Assembly (NCBI RefSeq): GCF_002979555.1
Contig: NZ_PCOZ01000018.1
Coordinates: 19,751-83,750 of the forward strand
Source: Pseudomonas sp. MYb60
Lineage (GTDB): Bacteria; Pseudomonadota; Gammaproteobacteria; Pseudomonadales; Pseudomonadaceae
DNA: 64,000 nt
Reading direction: 5' to 3'
The number at the start of each line of letters is the position of its first letter. The first letter of the stretch is position 1. The notes under the pieces were generated by a model that saw only the letters and a program-made list of their open reading frames with translations, did no database searches and was not told the DNA's origin. Made by a program: the position numbers and the translations under genes. Positions 34,345 through 42,003 of the stretch are shown in pieces.

Positions 34345-35090
34345 ATGGACAAAGTGGTCATCATCACCGGGGGCAGCCGTGGGATTGGCGCCGAGACGGC
34401 CTTGCTGGCCGCTCGCCAGGGTTATCGTATCTGCATCAACTACCATGCCAACGAGGACGCCGCCCTGCGCGTGCTCGAACAGGTGCGCGGCCTGGGTGCC
34501 CAGGCCATCGCCGTGCGTGCCGACGTAAGCCGCGAAGATGAGGTGATCGGGTTGTTCAAGCGTGTCGACGCTGAGTTGGGCCGGGTCACCGCGCTGGTCA
34601 ACAATGCGGGTACGGTGGGGCCCAAGTCGCGGGTCGATGAGATGTCCGAGCTGCGTATCCTCGACATCATGAAAACCAATGTGCTGGGGCCGATCCTGTG
34701 CGCCAAGCACGCAGTGCTGCGCATGTCGCCGCGCCATGGCGGGCAGGGCGGCAGCATCGTCAACGTGTCTCGGTGGCCGCGCGCCTCGGGTCGCCGGGAG
34801 AATATGTCGATTACGCGGCGTCCAAGGGCGCACTCGACACCTTCACCCTGGGCTTGTCCAAGGAAGTCGCGGGCGAGGGCATTCGCGTCAATGCGGTGCG
34901 GCCTGGTTACATCTTCACAGACTTTCATGCCTTGAGTGGCGATCCGGACCGGGTCAGCAAGCTCGAGTCGGGTATTCCCATGGCCCGTGGCGGGCGCCCG
35001 GATGAAGTGGCTGAGGCGATTATCTGGCTGTTGTCGGATAAAGCGTCCTACGCCACGGGCACGTTTCTGGACCTGGGTGGTGGTCGCTAG
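34345..35090 (+). pseudogene. SDR-family oxidoreductase gene with a frameshift
   Basis: A short-chain dehydrogenase/reductase gene split by a one-base deletion near 34770. Upstream frame: TGGSRGIGAE (NAD(P)-binding), LVNNAGTVGP, and up to GSIVNVS. Downstream frame: VAARLGSPGEYVDYAASKGA with the YxxxK catalytic pair, NAVRPGYIFTDFH and a normal C-terminus. The context GTGTCTCGGTG lacks one base to encode Val-Ser-Ser-Val. As read, the product stops at 34935 without its active site. Both halves look otherwise unselected against, so a sequencing error or a very recent mutation is likely. AGGAG precedes ATG 34345. Confidence 0.8.
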
Positions 35091-35098
35091 GCATGGGT

Positions 35099-35563
35099 TC
35101 AGGTGCGTAAATGCTTCAGCACCGAATAACCCTTTTCGGAAAACGCCTTGAGTACGCTGGCTTCCGAGTTATCCAGCGTGCCATAGCCGTTGCTGGCAAA
35201 GCCGTCAATGTTGCCGTTGCGGCTGTGGATGGCGTTCAAGTGGCGGTCGTCGAGGTTGTCGATAAATCGCAAGACTTTATCCAGGTCGTAGGCCGCGTTT
35301 GCCCGGGCCTCAGGGTCGGGGTTGGCATGGGTCCAATCGCCCACCTGCCGTCGCAGATCATCGATCATGTGGTAGTTGTCGCGGTTGTCAAGGAAGCTCT
35401 TCAGCAGGGAGCTTTTTTCGATGATGCTGTCGGCAGAGCGATGGTCGCCGTCAGGGCGGCCCATGGGGCCGTTCATTTCGCGCACCTGCTTCTGCTCGTC
35501 ATCGCGCATGTAGTGGGGGGGCACGCGCGGCGGTGTGTGGGAAGAAATGCTCGTCGTCTTCAT
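35099..35563 (-). CDS. Uncharacterised hydrophilic protein
   Basis: A 154-aa soluble protein with no signal peptide or membrane helix. Its N-terminal 35 residues are rich in Ser, Thr, Pro and charge (MKTTSISSHTPPRVPPHYMR), followed by helical stretches (ADSIIEKSSLLKSFLDNRD; HMIDDLRRQVGDW; YDLDKVLRFIDNLDDRHLNA) and a segment RNGNIDGFASNGYGTLD that faintly recalls an EF-hand-like loop. The C-terminus is SEKGYSVLKHLRT. I do not recognise the family. Polar, disordered N-termini of this kind occur in type III effectors, but that is only a hint. Confidence 0.6.
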   Translation of the reverse strand: MKTTSISSHTPPRVPPHYMRDDEQKQVREMNGPMGRPDGDHRSADSIIEKSSLLKSFLDNRDNYHMIDDLRRQVGDWTHANPDPEARANAAYDLDKVLRFIDNLDDRHLNAIHSRNGNIDGFASNGYGTLDNSEASVLKAFSEKGYSVLKHLRT

Positions 35564-35631
35564 GGAAAGTCTCCAGGTTGAACAGGGAAAAGGTTTGCCC
35601 TGTGTGACATCCTGGCGAGTTTGGTTCCGGT

Positions 35632-37041
35632 TCAAAACGAACGCACGATTCTTCCTAGCGTTTCCATGGCTTTTTCCGACGTCTCGGTCCACGGGCTGCC
35701 GTAGTTCAAGCGAATGCAATTCCTGAAACGCTGGGTGGCCGAGAAGATCGGCCCCGGCGCGATGCTGATGCCTTGGGCCAAGGCCATCTGGAACAGCTTG
35801 AGCGAATCGATCGCCTCTGGCAGCTCAAGCCACAGGAAGTAGCCGCCTGCGGGCTGGCTGACGCGGGTCTGCGCCGGGAAGTAGCGCGCAATCGCCGCCA
35901 GCATGGCGCTTTGCTGTTCCTCCAGGGCGTAGCGCAATTTGCGCAGGTGGCGGTCGTAGCCGCCGTGTTGCAGGTAATCGGCAATCGCCGCCTGGGCCGG
36001 CATGGACGGGCACAGTGAGGTCATCAGCTTTAACCGCTCGACCTTCTGCGCAAAGCGCCCGGCGGCCACCCAGCCGACTCGATAGCCCGGCGCCAGGCTC
36101 TTGGCGAACGAGCCGCAGTGCATCACCAGGCCCTCGGTGTCGAAGGCCTTGGCCGGTTTTGGCGCGTGTTGTCCGTAATACAACTCGGCGTAGACATCGT
36201 CTTCGATCAGGGGCACCTGATGGCCGCGCAGCAATTCCACCAGCGCCTGTTTCTTTGCCTCGGGCACGGTGGCGCCCATGGGGTTCTGGAAGGTGGTCAT
36301 GCTCCAGCAGGCCTTGATCGGATAACGCTCGAGCGCTTGCGCCAGGGCGCCGAGGTCGATGCCATCACGAGGGTGCACGGGGATTTCCACCGCCTTGAGT
36401 TTCAAACGCTCCAGCACTTGCAGGCAGGCGTAGAACGCCGGCGCTTCGATGGCCACCAGGTCGCCAGGTTCAGTGACGGCTTGCAGGCAGAGGTTGAGGG
36501 CCTCGAGTGCGCCGTTGGTGATCAGCAGCTCCTCCATCGGCAGCATCAGCCCGCCGACCATGTAGCGCAGGGCGATCTGCCGCCGCAGTTGGGGGTTGCC
36601 CGGCGACATGTCGGTGACCACCAGGCGCGGGTCCATTTCGCGGCTGGCGCTTGCCAGGGAGCGGGCCAGTCGCGGCAGCGGGAACAGCATCGGGCTGGGG
36701 AACGCCGAGCCGAACGGCACCGTGTTGGGGTCCTTGATCGAGTCGAGCACCGAGAACACCAGCTCGCTCACGTCAACCTCGGTGGATTCGTGCACCGTTT
36801 CGCTCACCACCGGCTCGGAAAACGGGCTGGGTGCATGGGTGTTGACGAAGTAGCCGGAGCGCGGCCGCGCGCGGATCAGGCCGCGGCGCTCCAGCAGGTA
36901 GTACGCCTGGAACACCGTGGACGGGCTGACGCCGTAGGTCTGGCTGGCATAGCGCACCGAGGGCACGCGCTGGCCGGGACCTAGGACGCCGGAGCGGATC
37001 AGTTCTGCGATGTCGTCGGCGAATTTTTCGTAGCGTTTCAT
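35632..37041 (-). CDS. MocR-type transcriptional regulator (GntR HTH plus aminotransferase domain)
   Basis: A 469-aa fusion of an N-terminal GntR-type winged helix (IRSGVLGPGQRVPSVRYASQ, then GVSPSTVFQAYYLLERRGLI) and a C-terminal class I aminotransferase-like domain with PLP lysine in CGSFAKSLAPGYRVGWV and the NPMGATV motif. MocR/PdxR/GabR-type proteins use PLP or amino-acid adducts as signals and usually regulate a neighbouring gene. Next gene on the same strand upstream is ccoG, 54 bp away; downstream is the uncharacterised 154-aa protein. Target unknown. Confidence 0.9.
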   Translation of the reverse strand: MKRYEKFADDIAELIRSGVLGPGQRVPSVRYASQTYGVSPSTVFQAYYLLERRGLIRARPRSGYFVNTHAPSPFSEPVVSETVHESTEVDVSELVFSVLDSIKDPNTVPFGSAFPSPMLFPLPRLARSLASASREMDPRLVVTDMSPGNPQLRRQIALRYMVGGLMLPMEELLITNGALEALNLCLQAVTEPGDLVAIEAPAFYACLQVLERLKLKAVEIPVHPRDGIDLGALAQALERYPIKACWSMTTFQNPMGATVPEAKKQALVELLRGHQVPLIEDDVYAELYYGQHAPKPAKAFDTEGLVMHCGSFAKSLAPGYRVGWVAAGRFAQKVERLKLMTSLCPSMPAQAAIADYLQHGGYDRHLRKLRYALEEQQSAMLAAIARYFPAQTRVSQPAGGYFLWLELPEAIDSLKLFQMALAQGISIAPGPIFSATQRFRNCIRLNYGSPWTETSEKAMETLGRIVRSF

Positions 37042-37095
37042 GGCAGCCTTAAACAATTTTTGGGTACAGGCACCGATCAACGTCAGTGCCGGGTG

Positions 37096-38505
37096 TCAGC
37101 GATTCAACGGCGCCACGAAGCGGCTATCGGCCGCGCTGTAGACCCACGGCTCATCCACGTCCGTGACCCTGAAACGCACGGTCTGCGAGCTGCTCGCGGG
37201 TTTATCCGCCAGCATCGCGACTGACACCGGTACGTCGATGATTTCCCCGGGGGCCAGGCGTACCTGGGTGTTGCCGTGCAGTTCGAAGCCTTGCGCGTCC
37301 ACCAGTTCCACGCGGTATTCCTGGGGCTGCTGGGTCTTGTTGATGACCTTGAGGCTGTAGATGTTTTCGATCTGGCCCTGGGCGTTCTCACGGAAAAGAC
37401 CCCGGTCCTTGGTCACGTCCAGCGACACCATCGGCCGCTCCACCAATGCCACCACCAGTGCGGCAATCATCATCAGCAGCACCGCACTGTAGCCGATCAG
37501 GCGCGGTCGTAGCAGCCGGGTGTTGCCGCCTTGCAGTTGATGCTCGCTGGTATAGCTCACCAGGCCACGGGGATAACCCATCTTGTCCATGATCGAATCG
37601 CAGGCATCGATGCACGCTGCACAACCAATGCATTCCATTTGCAGGCCGTCGCGGATGTCGATGCCGGTAGGGCACACCTGCACGCACAATGTGCAATCGA
37701 TGCAGTCACCCAGGCCGGCGTCGGCGGGGAGGGTCTCGCGTTTACGCGGGCCCCGGCGTTCGCCACGGGCGGCGTTGTAGGCAATGGTCAGGGTGTCCTT
37801 GTCGAACATCACGCTCTGGAAGCGCGCGTACGGGCACATGTGCATGCACACCGCTTCGCGCAGCCAGCCGGCGTTCAGGTACGTGGCCGCAGTGAAAAAC
37901 AGCACCCAGAACAGGCTCACACCGCCCACTTGCCAGGTCAGCAGGTCGGTGGCCAGGGGGCGGATCGGCGTGAAGTAGCCGACAAAGGTCAGCCCCGTCA
38001 GCACGCTGATGCCCAGCCATAGGGTGTGTTTGGCTGAGCGTCGCGCCAGCTTGTTCAGGTTCCAGGGGGCCGCGTGCAGTTTGATGCGTTGGTTGCGCTC
38101 GCCCTCGGTGACCTTTTCGCACCACATGAACAACCAAGTGAATGAGCTCTGCGGGCAGGTGTAGCCGCACCACACGCGGCCGGCGAAGACGGTGATGGCG
38201 AACAGCCCGAAGGCGCAGATGATCAGCAGCGCTGACAGCAGGATGAAATCCTGCGGCCAGAAGGTCGCGCCAAAGATGTGGAATTTGCTTTCAGCCAGGT
38301 CCCACAGCACGGCCTGGCGACCACCCCAGTTCAGCCACACCGTGCCGAAGAATGCCAGGAACAGGAAGCCGGCACCGCTCACGCGCAAGGTGCGGAACAT
38401 GCCGGTAAAACTTCGGGTGTGAATCAGGGTATCGCTGGATGTGGCCTTCACCTTCGTCGGGTGGATGGGCACAAAGGTTTCCACGGTGGGGATTCGTTCG
38501 CTCAT
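37096..38505 (-). CDS. ccoG: Cytochrome c oxidase accessory protein CcoG (FixG/RdxA)
   Basis: A 469-aa membrane iron-sulfur protein required for assembly of cbb3 oxidase, where it reduces copper for delivery to CcoN. It has about five helices (for example GFLFLAFFGTVWLNWG), a NapH-like motif RVWCGYTCPQSSFTWLF, a dicluster ferredoxin site (CIDCTLCVQVCP and CIGCAACIDACD) and a C-terminal Ig-like domain (FRVTDVDEPWVYSA). Pseudomonads usually have ccoG next to ccoNOPQ; here no oxidase genes adjoin. I saw no good Anr box in the 184 bp upstream. Confidence 0.93.
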   Translation of the reverse strand: MSERIPTVETFVPIHPTKVKATSSDTLIHTRSFTGMFRTLRVSGAGFLFLAFFGTVWLNWGGRQAVLWDLAESKFHIFGATFWPQDFILLSALLIICAFGLFAITVFAGRVWCGYTCPQSSFTWLFMWCEKVTEGERNQRIKLHAAPWNLNKLARRSAKHTLWLGISVLTGLTFVGYFTPIRPLATDLLTWQVGGVSLFWVLFFTAATYLNAGWLREAVCMHMCPYARFQSVMFDKDTLTIAYNAARGERRGPRKRETLPADAGLGDCIDCTLCVQVCPTGIDIRDGLQMECIGCAACIDACDSIMDKMGYPRGLVSYTSEHQLQGGNTRLLRPRLIGYSAVLLMMIAALVVALVERPMVSLDVTKDRGLFRENAQGQIENIYSLKVINKTQQPQEYRVELVDAQGFELHGNTQVRLAPGEIIDVPVSVAMLADKPASSSQTVRFRVTDVDEPWVYSAADSRFVAPLNR

Positions 38506-38689
38506 GGTCGTTCGCTCAACAGCCTCCATCAGGCCGATGAACTATGCGCGCCGGTCTGTTTGCAGAACAGACTCAGCTAGGGCGATAAAAAGCGGATCAG
38601 ATGAGCGGCCGGGCAAGCGCTGCGACAATCAGCTGCACCCCGCAGGCAAAGGGGCGCAGCTTTATTCGGTGGGTGCTGACACAGATCAA

Positions 38690-38929
38690 TCAAATCAGCG
38701 AACCAGGCTCCTCGGCCTTTACATGATTGCGACCATCGCTAGCGCCAGCCACGGTGAGGGCATCGGCCTCCGCCTCGGTGATGTAGATTTTCTGGGCGGC
38801 CAATTCCACGTAAGACATGGACTTGTCATCGTCGGTCAGTACGGTCACTCGGGTGGCGGGCAGGCTTTGTTCCTGGCCATCCTCGGCAAGCTTGAAGTAG
38901 CACATTTGATGTTCGATACGTACGGTCAT
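38690..38929 (-). CDS. DUF3203 family small protein
   Basis: A 79-aa soluble protein (MTVRIEHQMCYFKLAEDGQE at the start, then AQKIYITEAEADALTVAGAS) that matches DUF3203, a Pseudomonas family of unknown function. GGAGAT precedes ATG 38929. The 184 bp between it and ccoG hold no gene that I can support. Its C-terminal tail (HVKAEEPGSLI) is polar. Confidence 0.75.
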   Translation of the reverse strand: MTVRIEHQMCYFKLAEDGQEQSLPATRVTVLTDDDKSMSYVELAAQKIYITEAEADALTVAGASDGRNHVKAEEPGSLI

Positions 38930-39048
38930 GCCGATCTCCTTCCCATAGGATTATGAACATTAGGGCGGGGACCGCCCCGCGGGTTCAAGGCAACTGACTG
39001 GCGGTCGCTGCTGTCCATCCTTTATCGACAATTAAAAGGACAGCTTCC

Positions 39049-39540
39049 ATGGACGCCTGGTGGCACGAAGTGTGGCAAACCCTGCAAGCCGAGTTCGCCG
39101 ATATCGGCGATGCCAGGCAACTGACCCAGATCACGGTGCGCCTGCTGATCGCGGCCATCCTGGGCGGCATTCTGGGCTTCGAACGCGAGAGCAAGGGCAA
39201 GGCGGCGGGCGTCCGTACCCATATGCTGGTGGCGCTGGGCGCAGCGTTGTTCGTGATGGTGCCGCAGATGTCCGGCAGCCAGGCGGATGCCATGAGTCGG
39301 GTGGTGCAGGGCGTGATTGCCGGAATCGGCTTTTTGGGGGCGGGCACTATCATCAAGGGCAAGGATGATGAAGAGGGGCACGTCAAGGGGCTGACCACCG
39401 CCGCCGGCTTGTGGATGACCGCTGCGATTGGGGTCTCGGCCGGACTCGGTCGGGAATCGACAGCGGTGCTGAGTACCTTGCTGGCATTGGCGGTGTTCAG
39501 TGTGATGCCGAAAATCGTCAAACGCTTCGAGAAAGATTGA
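39049..39540 (+). CDS. MgtC/SapB family membrane protein
   Basis: A 163-aa membrane protein with the MgtC N-terminal domain: four to five helices and the motifs GGILGFERESKGKAAGVRTHMLV, split here as GGILGFERE and GVRTHMLVALGAALF, then GVIAGIGFLGAGTIIKG and LTTAAGLWMTAAIGVSAG. MgtC aids growth in low Mg2+ and inside host cells, possibly by inhibiting ATP synthase. This one lacks the C-terminal soluble domain, as in many short SapB-like members. Its last 23 bp overlap the convergent proline-rich microprotein gene. Confidence 0.88.
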   Translation: MDAWWHEVWQTLQAEFADIGDARQLTQITVRLLIAAILGGILGFERESKGKAAGVRTHMLVALGAALFVMVPQMSGSQADAMSRVVQGVIAGIGFLGAGTIIKGKDDEEGHVKGLTTAAGLWMTAAIGVSAGLGRESTAVLSTLLALAVFSVMPKIVKRFEKD

Positions 39541-39688
39541 CGATCACTGGCGGCATGGTGGTCGGAGGCTCCTCCACGACAGGCTTTTCCTGCGGCGGTT
39601 CTTCCTCGGGAATTTCTTCCGGGCCGGGCGGCAGCACGGGTTTGTCGATGTTCGGGTCCGGGGTTTCTGCAGGGATCGGGATATTCAT
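39518..39688 (-). CDS. Proline- and glutamate-rich microprotein
   Basis: A 56-aa protein (MNIPIPAETPDPNIDKPVLP, then PGPEEIPEEEPPQEKP) in which about a third of residues are Pro and a fifth Glu. It begins at ATG 39688 with a near-perfect ribosome site, AAAGGAGG, 8 nt upstream; this supports it as a real gene. No domain is recognisable; it should be disordered and acidic. The 3' end overlaps mgtC by 23 bp. Similar proline-rich ORFs are common in pseudomonads and have no known role. Confidence 0.65.
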   Translation of the reverse strand: MNIPIPAETPDPNIDKPVLPPGPEEIPEEEPPQEKPVVEEPPTTMPPVIVNLSRSV

Positions 39689-39774
39689 GGGTGTGGCCTC
39701 CTTTGTGCTTGGCTCTATCGGTGGACAGCCGTCAGGGGGAATTGATTCCCCGCCCAATGGCGGCACATCCACCT

Positions 39775-39802
39775 GAACTTTTCGCGCGGCCCCGGGCTCG
39801 GA
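39775..39802 (+). promoter_or_regulatory. AlgU (RpoE-type) promoter of the glgE-treS-glgB operon
   Basis: GAACTT (39775-39780), 17 bp, TCGGA (39798-39802): a good match to the AlgU/sigma-22 promoter GAACTT-N16/17-TCTGA. Transcription would start near 39809 and leave a leader of about 83 nt before glgE. A 6-bp palindrome (GGGGAA-TTGA-TTCCCC) lies some 25 bp upstream. Confidence 0.65.
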
Positions 39803-39891
39803 CCTATGACGGCCTGCTCAGGGAAAGCGCGGCCGTATCGGAATTCGGATCACGCAAAGAGCGTCCACAGGGCGTAAGGGGAAGATGCTCG

Positions 39892-41880
39892 ATGACTGCT
39901 GAAGTACAGGCTCAAGATCAATCCTTGTTACCGTTGTCCCAGGCGTTGTTGCTGCCCAGGATCGCCATCGAAAACACCTCGCCCGTTATCGACGGCGGCG
40001 AATTTGCCGTCAAGGCCGTGGTCGGCCAGCGGGTCAATGTCACCAGCAAAGTGTTCGCCGATGGCCATGACAAGCTCGCGGTGCTGATCCGCTGGCGTGC
40101 CTTGCATGAAGAGAGCTGGCACAGCGTGGTGATGAGCGATGTGGGCAACAATGGCTGGGAAGGCGCATTTACCGTCATTACCCAGGGCCCCCATGAATAC
40201 TGCATCGAAGCCTGGATCGATACCTTCGCCAGCTTCTGCTATGAATTGCGCAAGAAACACGAGGCCGGGGTGCCGGTCAGCCTTGAATTGCAGGAGGGCC
40301 GCAGCCTGGTGCTGCAGGCCGCCGAGCGCAGCGATAACGAATTGCGCGATCGCTTGATGCTGCTGCATCACGAACTGTCGGGCCTGCTGGAAACCGAGCA
40401 GGTTGCGCAATTCCTGCACGAAGACAGTGCGCACCTGATGACCCAGGCCGATCACCGTGCGTATTTGAGCATCAGCCCTGCGTATCCGATCGATGTGGAG
40501 CGCACGGCCGCGCTGTTTGCCAGTTGGTACGAGCTGTTTCCCCGCTCGATCACGGACGACCCGGCGCGCCACGGCACCTTCAATGATGTGCACTCGCGCT
40601 TGTCGATGATCCACGACATGGGCTTCGACGTGCTGTACTTCCCGCCGATCCATCCCATTGGTCGCAGCCATCGCAAGGGGCCGAATAACGCCCTGACCGC
40701 CGGCCCTGACGATCCCGGCAGCCCGTATGCCATCGGCAGCGAAGACGGTGGCCACGAGGCAATCCATCCGCAGTTGGGCAGCCGCGATGATTTCCGCCGG
40801 CTGGTCAAGGCCGCCGCCGACCACGGCCTTGAAATCGCCCTGGACTTTGCCATTCAGTGCTCCCAGGACCACCCGTGGCTCAAGCAGCACCCCGGCTGGT
40901 TCAACTGGCGCCCGGACGGCACGATCAAGTACGCCGAGAACCCGCCGAAGAAATATCAGGACATCGTCAACGTCGACTTCTATGCCGCCGATGCGATCCC
41001 CAGCCTGTGGACCGAACTGCGCGACGTCGTGGTGGGTTGGGTGGAAGAGGGCGTGAAGACCTTTCGCGTCGACAACCCTCACACCAAGCCCTTGCCATTC
41101 TGGCAATGGTTGATCAGCGACGTGCGGGCCAAATACCCCGATGTAATCTTCCTCGCCGAAGCCTTTACCACCCCGGCGATGATGGCGCGCCTGGGCAAGG
41201 TCGGTTACTCCCAGAGCTACACCTACTTCACTTGGCGCAACACCAAGGCCGAGTTGAGCGAGTACTTCACCCAGCTCAATGAGTCGCCGTTGCGCGAATG
41301 CTTCCGGCCGAATTTCTTCGTCAATACGCCGGATATCAACCCCGCGTTCCTGCACGAGTCCGGCCGCCCGGGATTTCTGATCCGCGCCGCGCTGGCCACC
41401 ATGGGCTCGGGGCTTTGGGGCATGTATTCGGGGTACGAGCTGTGCGAGGCCGCGCCCGTGCCGGGCAAAGAGGAGTACCTGGATTCGGAAAAATACCAGA
41501 TCCGCGTCCGAGATTTCACTGCGCCAGGAAACATCATCGCCGAAATCGCCCAACTCAACCGCATTCGCCGGCAAAACCCGGCGTTGCAGACTCATTTGGG
41601 CTTGAAGCTGTACAACGCCTGGAACGACAACATCCTGTATTTCGGCAAGCGTACCGAGGATGGCAGCAACTTCATTCTGGTGGCGGTGAACCTCGACCCC
41701 TACAACGCTCAGGAAGCCAACTTCGAACTGCCGCTATGGGAGCTCGGCTTGCCCGATGACGCCCATACCCAGGGCGAAGACCTGATGAATGGCCACCGTT
41801 GGACCTGGTATGGCAAGACCCAGTGGATGCGCCTGGAGCCCCACACTCCATTTGGCATCTGGCGCATCACGACCCCTTGA
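39892..41880 (+). CDS. glgE: Maltose 1-phosphate maltosyltransferase (alpha-1,4-glucan)
   Basis: A 662-aa GH13_3 enzyme that adds maltose from maltose 1-phosphate to alpha-1,4-glucan. The catalytic nucleophile is Asp394 (FRVDNPHTKP) and the acid is Glu423 (FLAEAFTTPA), the same numbers as in Streptomyces GlgE. The N-terminal domain and insert match the family. I choose ATG 39892, with GGGGAAG upstream, because the open extension to 39691 crosses the AlgU promoter. First gene of the glgE-treS-glgB set. It links trehalose to glucan synthesis. Confidence 0.95.
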   Translation: MTAEVQAQDQSLLPLSQALLLPRIAIENTSPVIDGGEFAVKAVVGQRVNVTSKVFADGHDKLAVLIRWRALHEESWHSVVMSDVGNNGWEGAFTVITQGPHEYCIEAWIDTFASFCYELRKKHEAGVPVSLELQEGRSLVLQAAERSDNELRDRLMLLHHELSGLLETEQVAQFLHEDSAHLMTQADHRAYLSISPAYPIDVERTAALFASWYELFPRSITDDPARHGTFNDVHSRLSMIHDMGFDVLYFPPIHPIGRSHRKGPNNALTAGPDDPGSPYAIGSEDGGHEAIHPQLGSRDDFRRLVKAAADHGLEIALDFAIQCSQDHPWLKQHPGWFNWRPDGTIKYAENPPKKYQDIVNVDFYAADAIPSLWTELRDVVVGWVEEGVKTFRVDNPHTKPLPFWQWLISDVRAKYPDVIFLAEAFTTPAMMARLGKVGYSQSYTYFTWRNTKAELSEYFTQLNESPLRECFRPNFFVNTPDINPAFLHESGRPGFLIRAALATMGSGLWGMYSGYELCEAAPVPGKEEYLDSEKYQIRVRDFTAPGNIIAEIAQLNRIRRQNPALQTHLGLKLYNAWNDNILYFGKRTEDGSNFILVAVNLDPYNAQEANFELPLWELGLPDDAHTQGEDLMNGHRWTWYGKTQWMRLEPHTPFGIWRITTP

Positions 41881-41886
41881 GTTGAT

Positions 41887-41934
41887 CGTTCCCACGCGCC
41901 GCGTGGGAACGCCCCTGGTGACGCTTCGCGTCAC
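41887..41934. repeat. Double hairpin repeat between glgE and treS
   Basis: Two perfect stems in a row: CGTTCCCACGC-GCC-GCGTGGGAACG (41887-41911) and GTGACGC-TTC-GCGTCAC (41918-41934). This is a common Pseudomonas intergenic repeat, distinct from the REP type. It may modulate mRNA between glgE and treS. A degenerate relative is at 19753-19783. Confidence 0.75.
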
Positions 41935-42003
41935 GCTTGAGGACGCCAAACGTTCGGGGTTGCATTTATTCAGGTAGGCATTCAAGTTTTCCAGGAGTTT
42001 CCA

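Noticed and set aside
38680..38710. Anr/Fnr box near ccoG
   Set aside because: TTGATTGATC is present but lacks the second half-site ATCAA at the right spacing, and it lies at the DUF3203 end of the gap.
39691..39891. Upstream in-frame start for GlgE
   Set aside because: The AlgU-type promoter lies inside it, and GlgE homology begins after ATG 39892.
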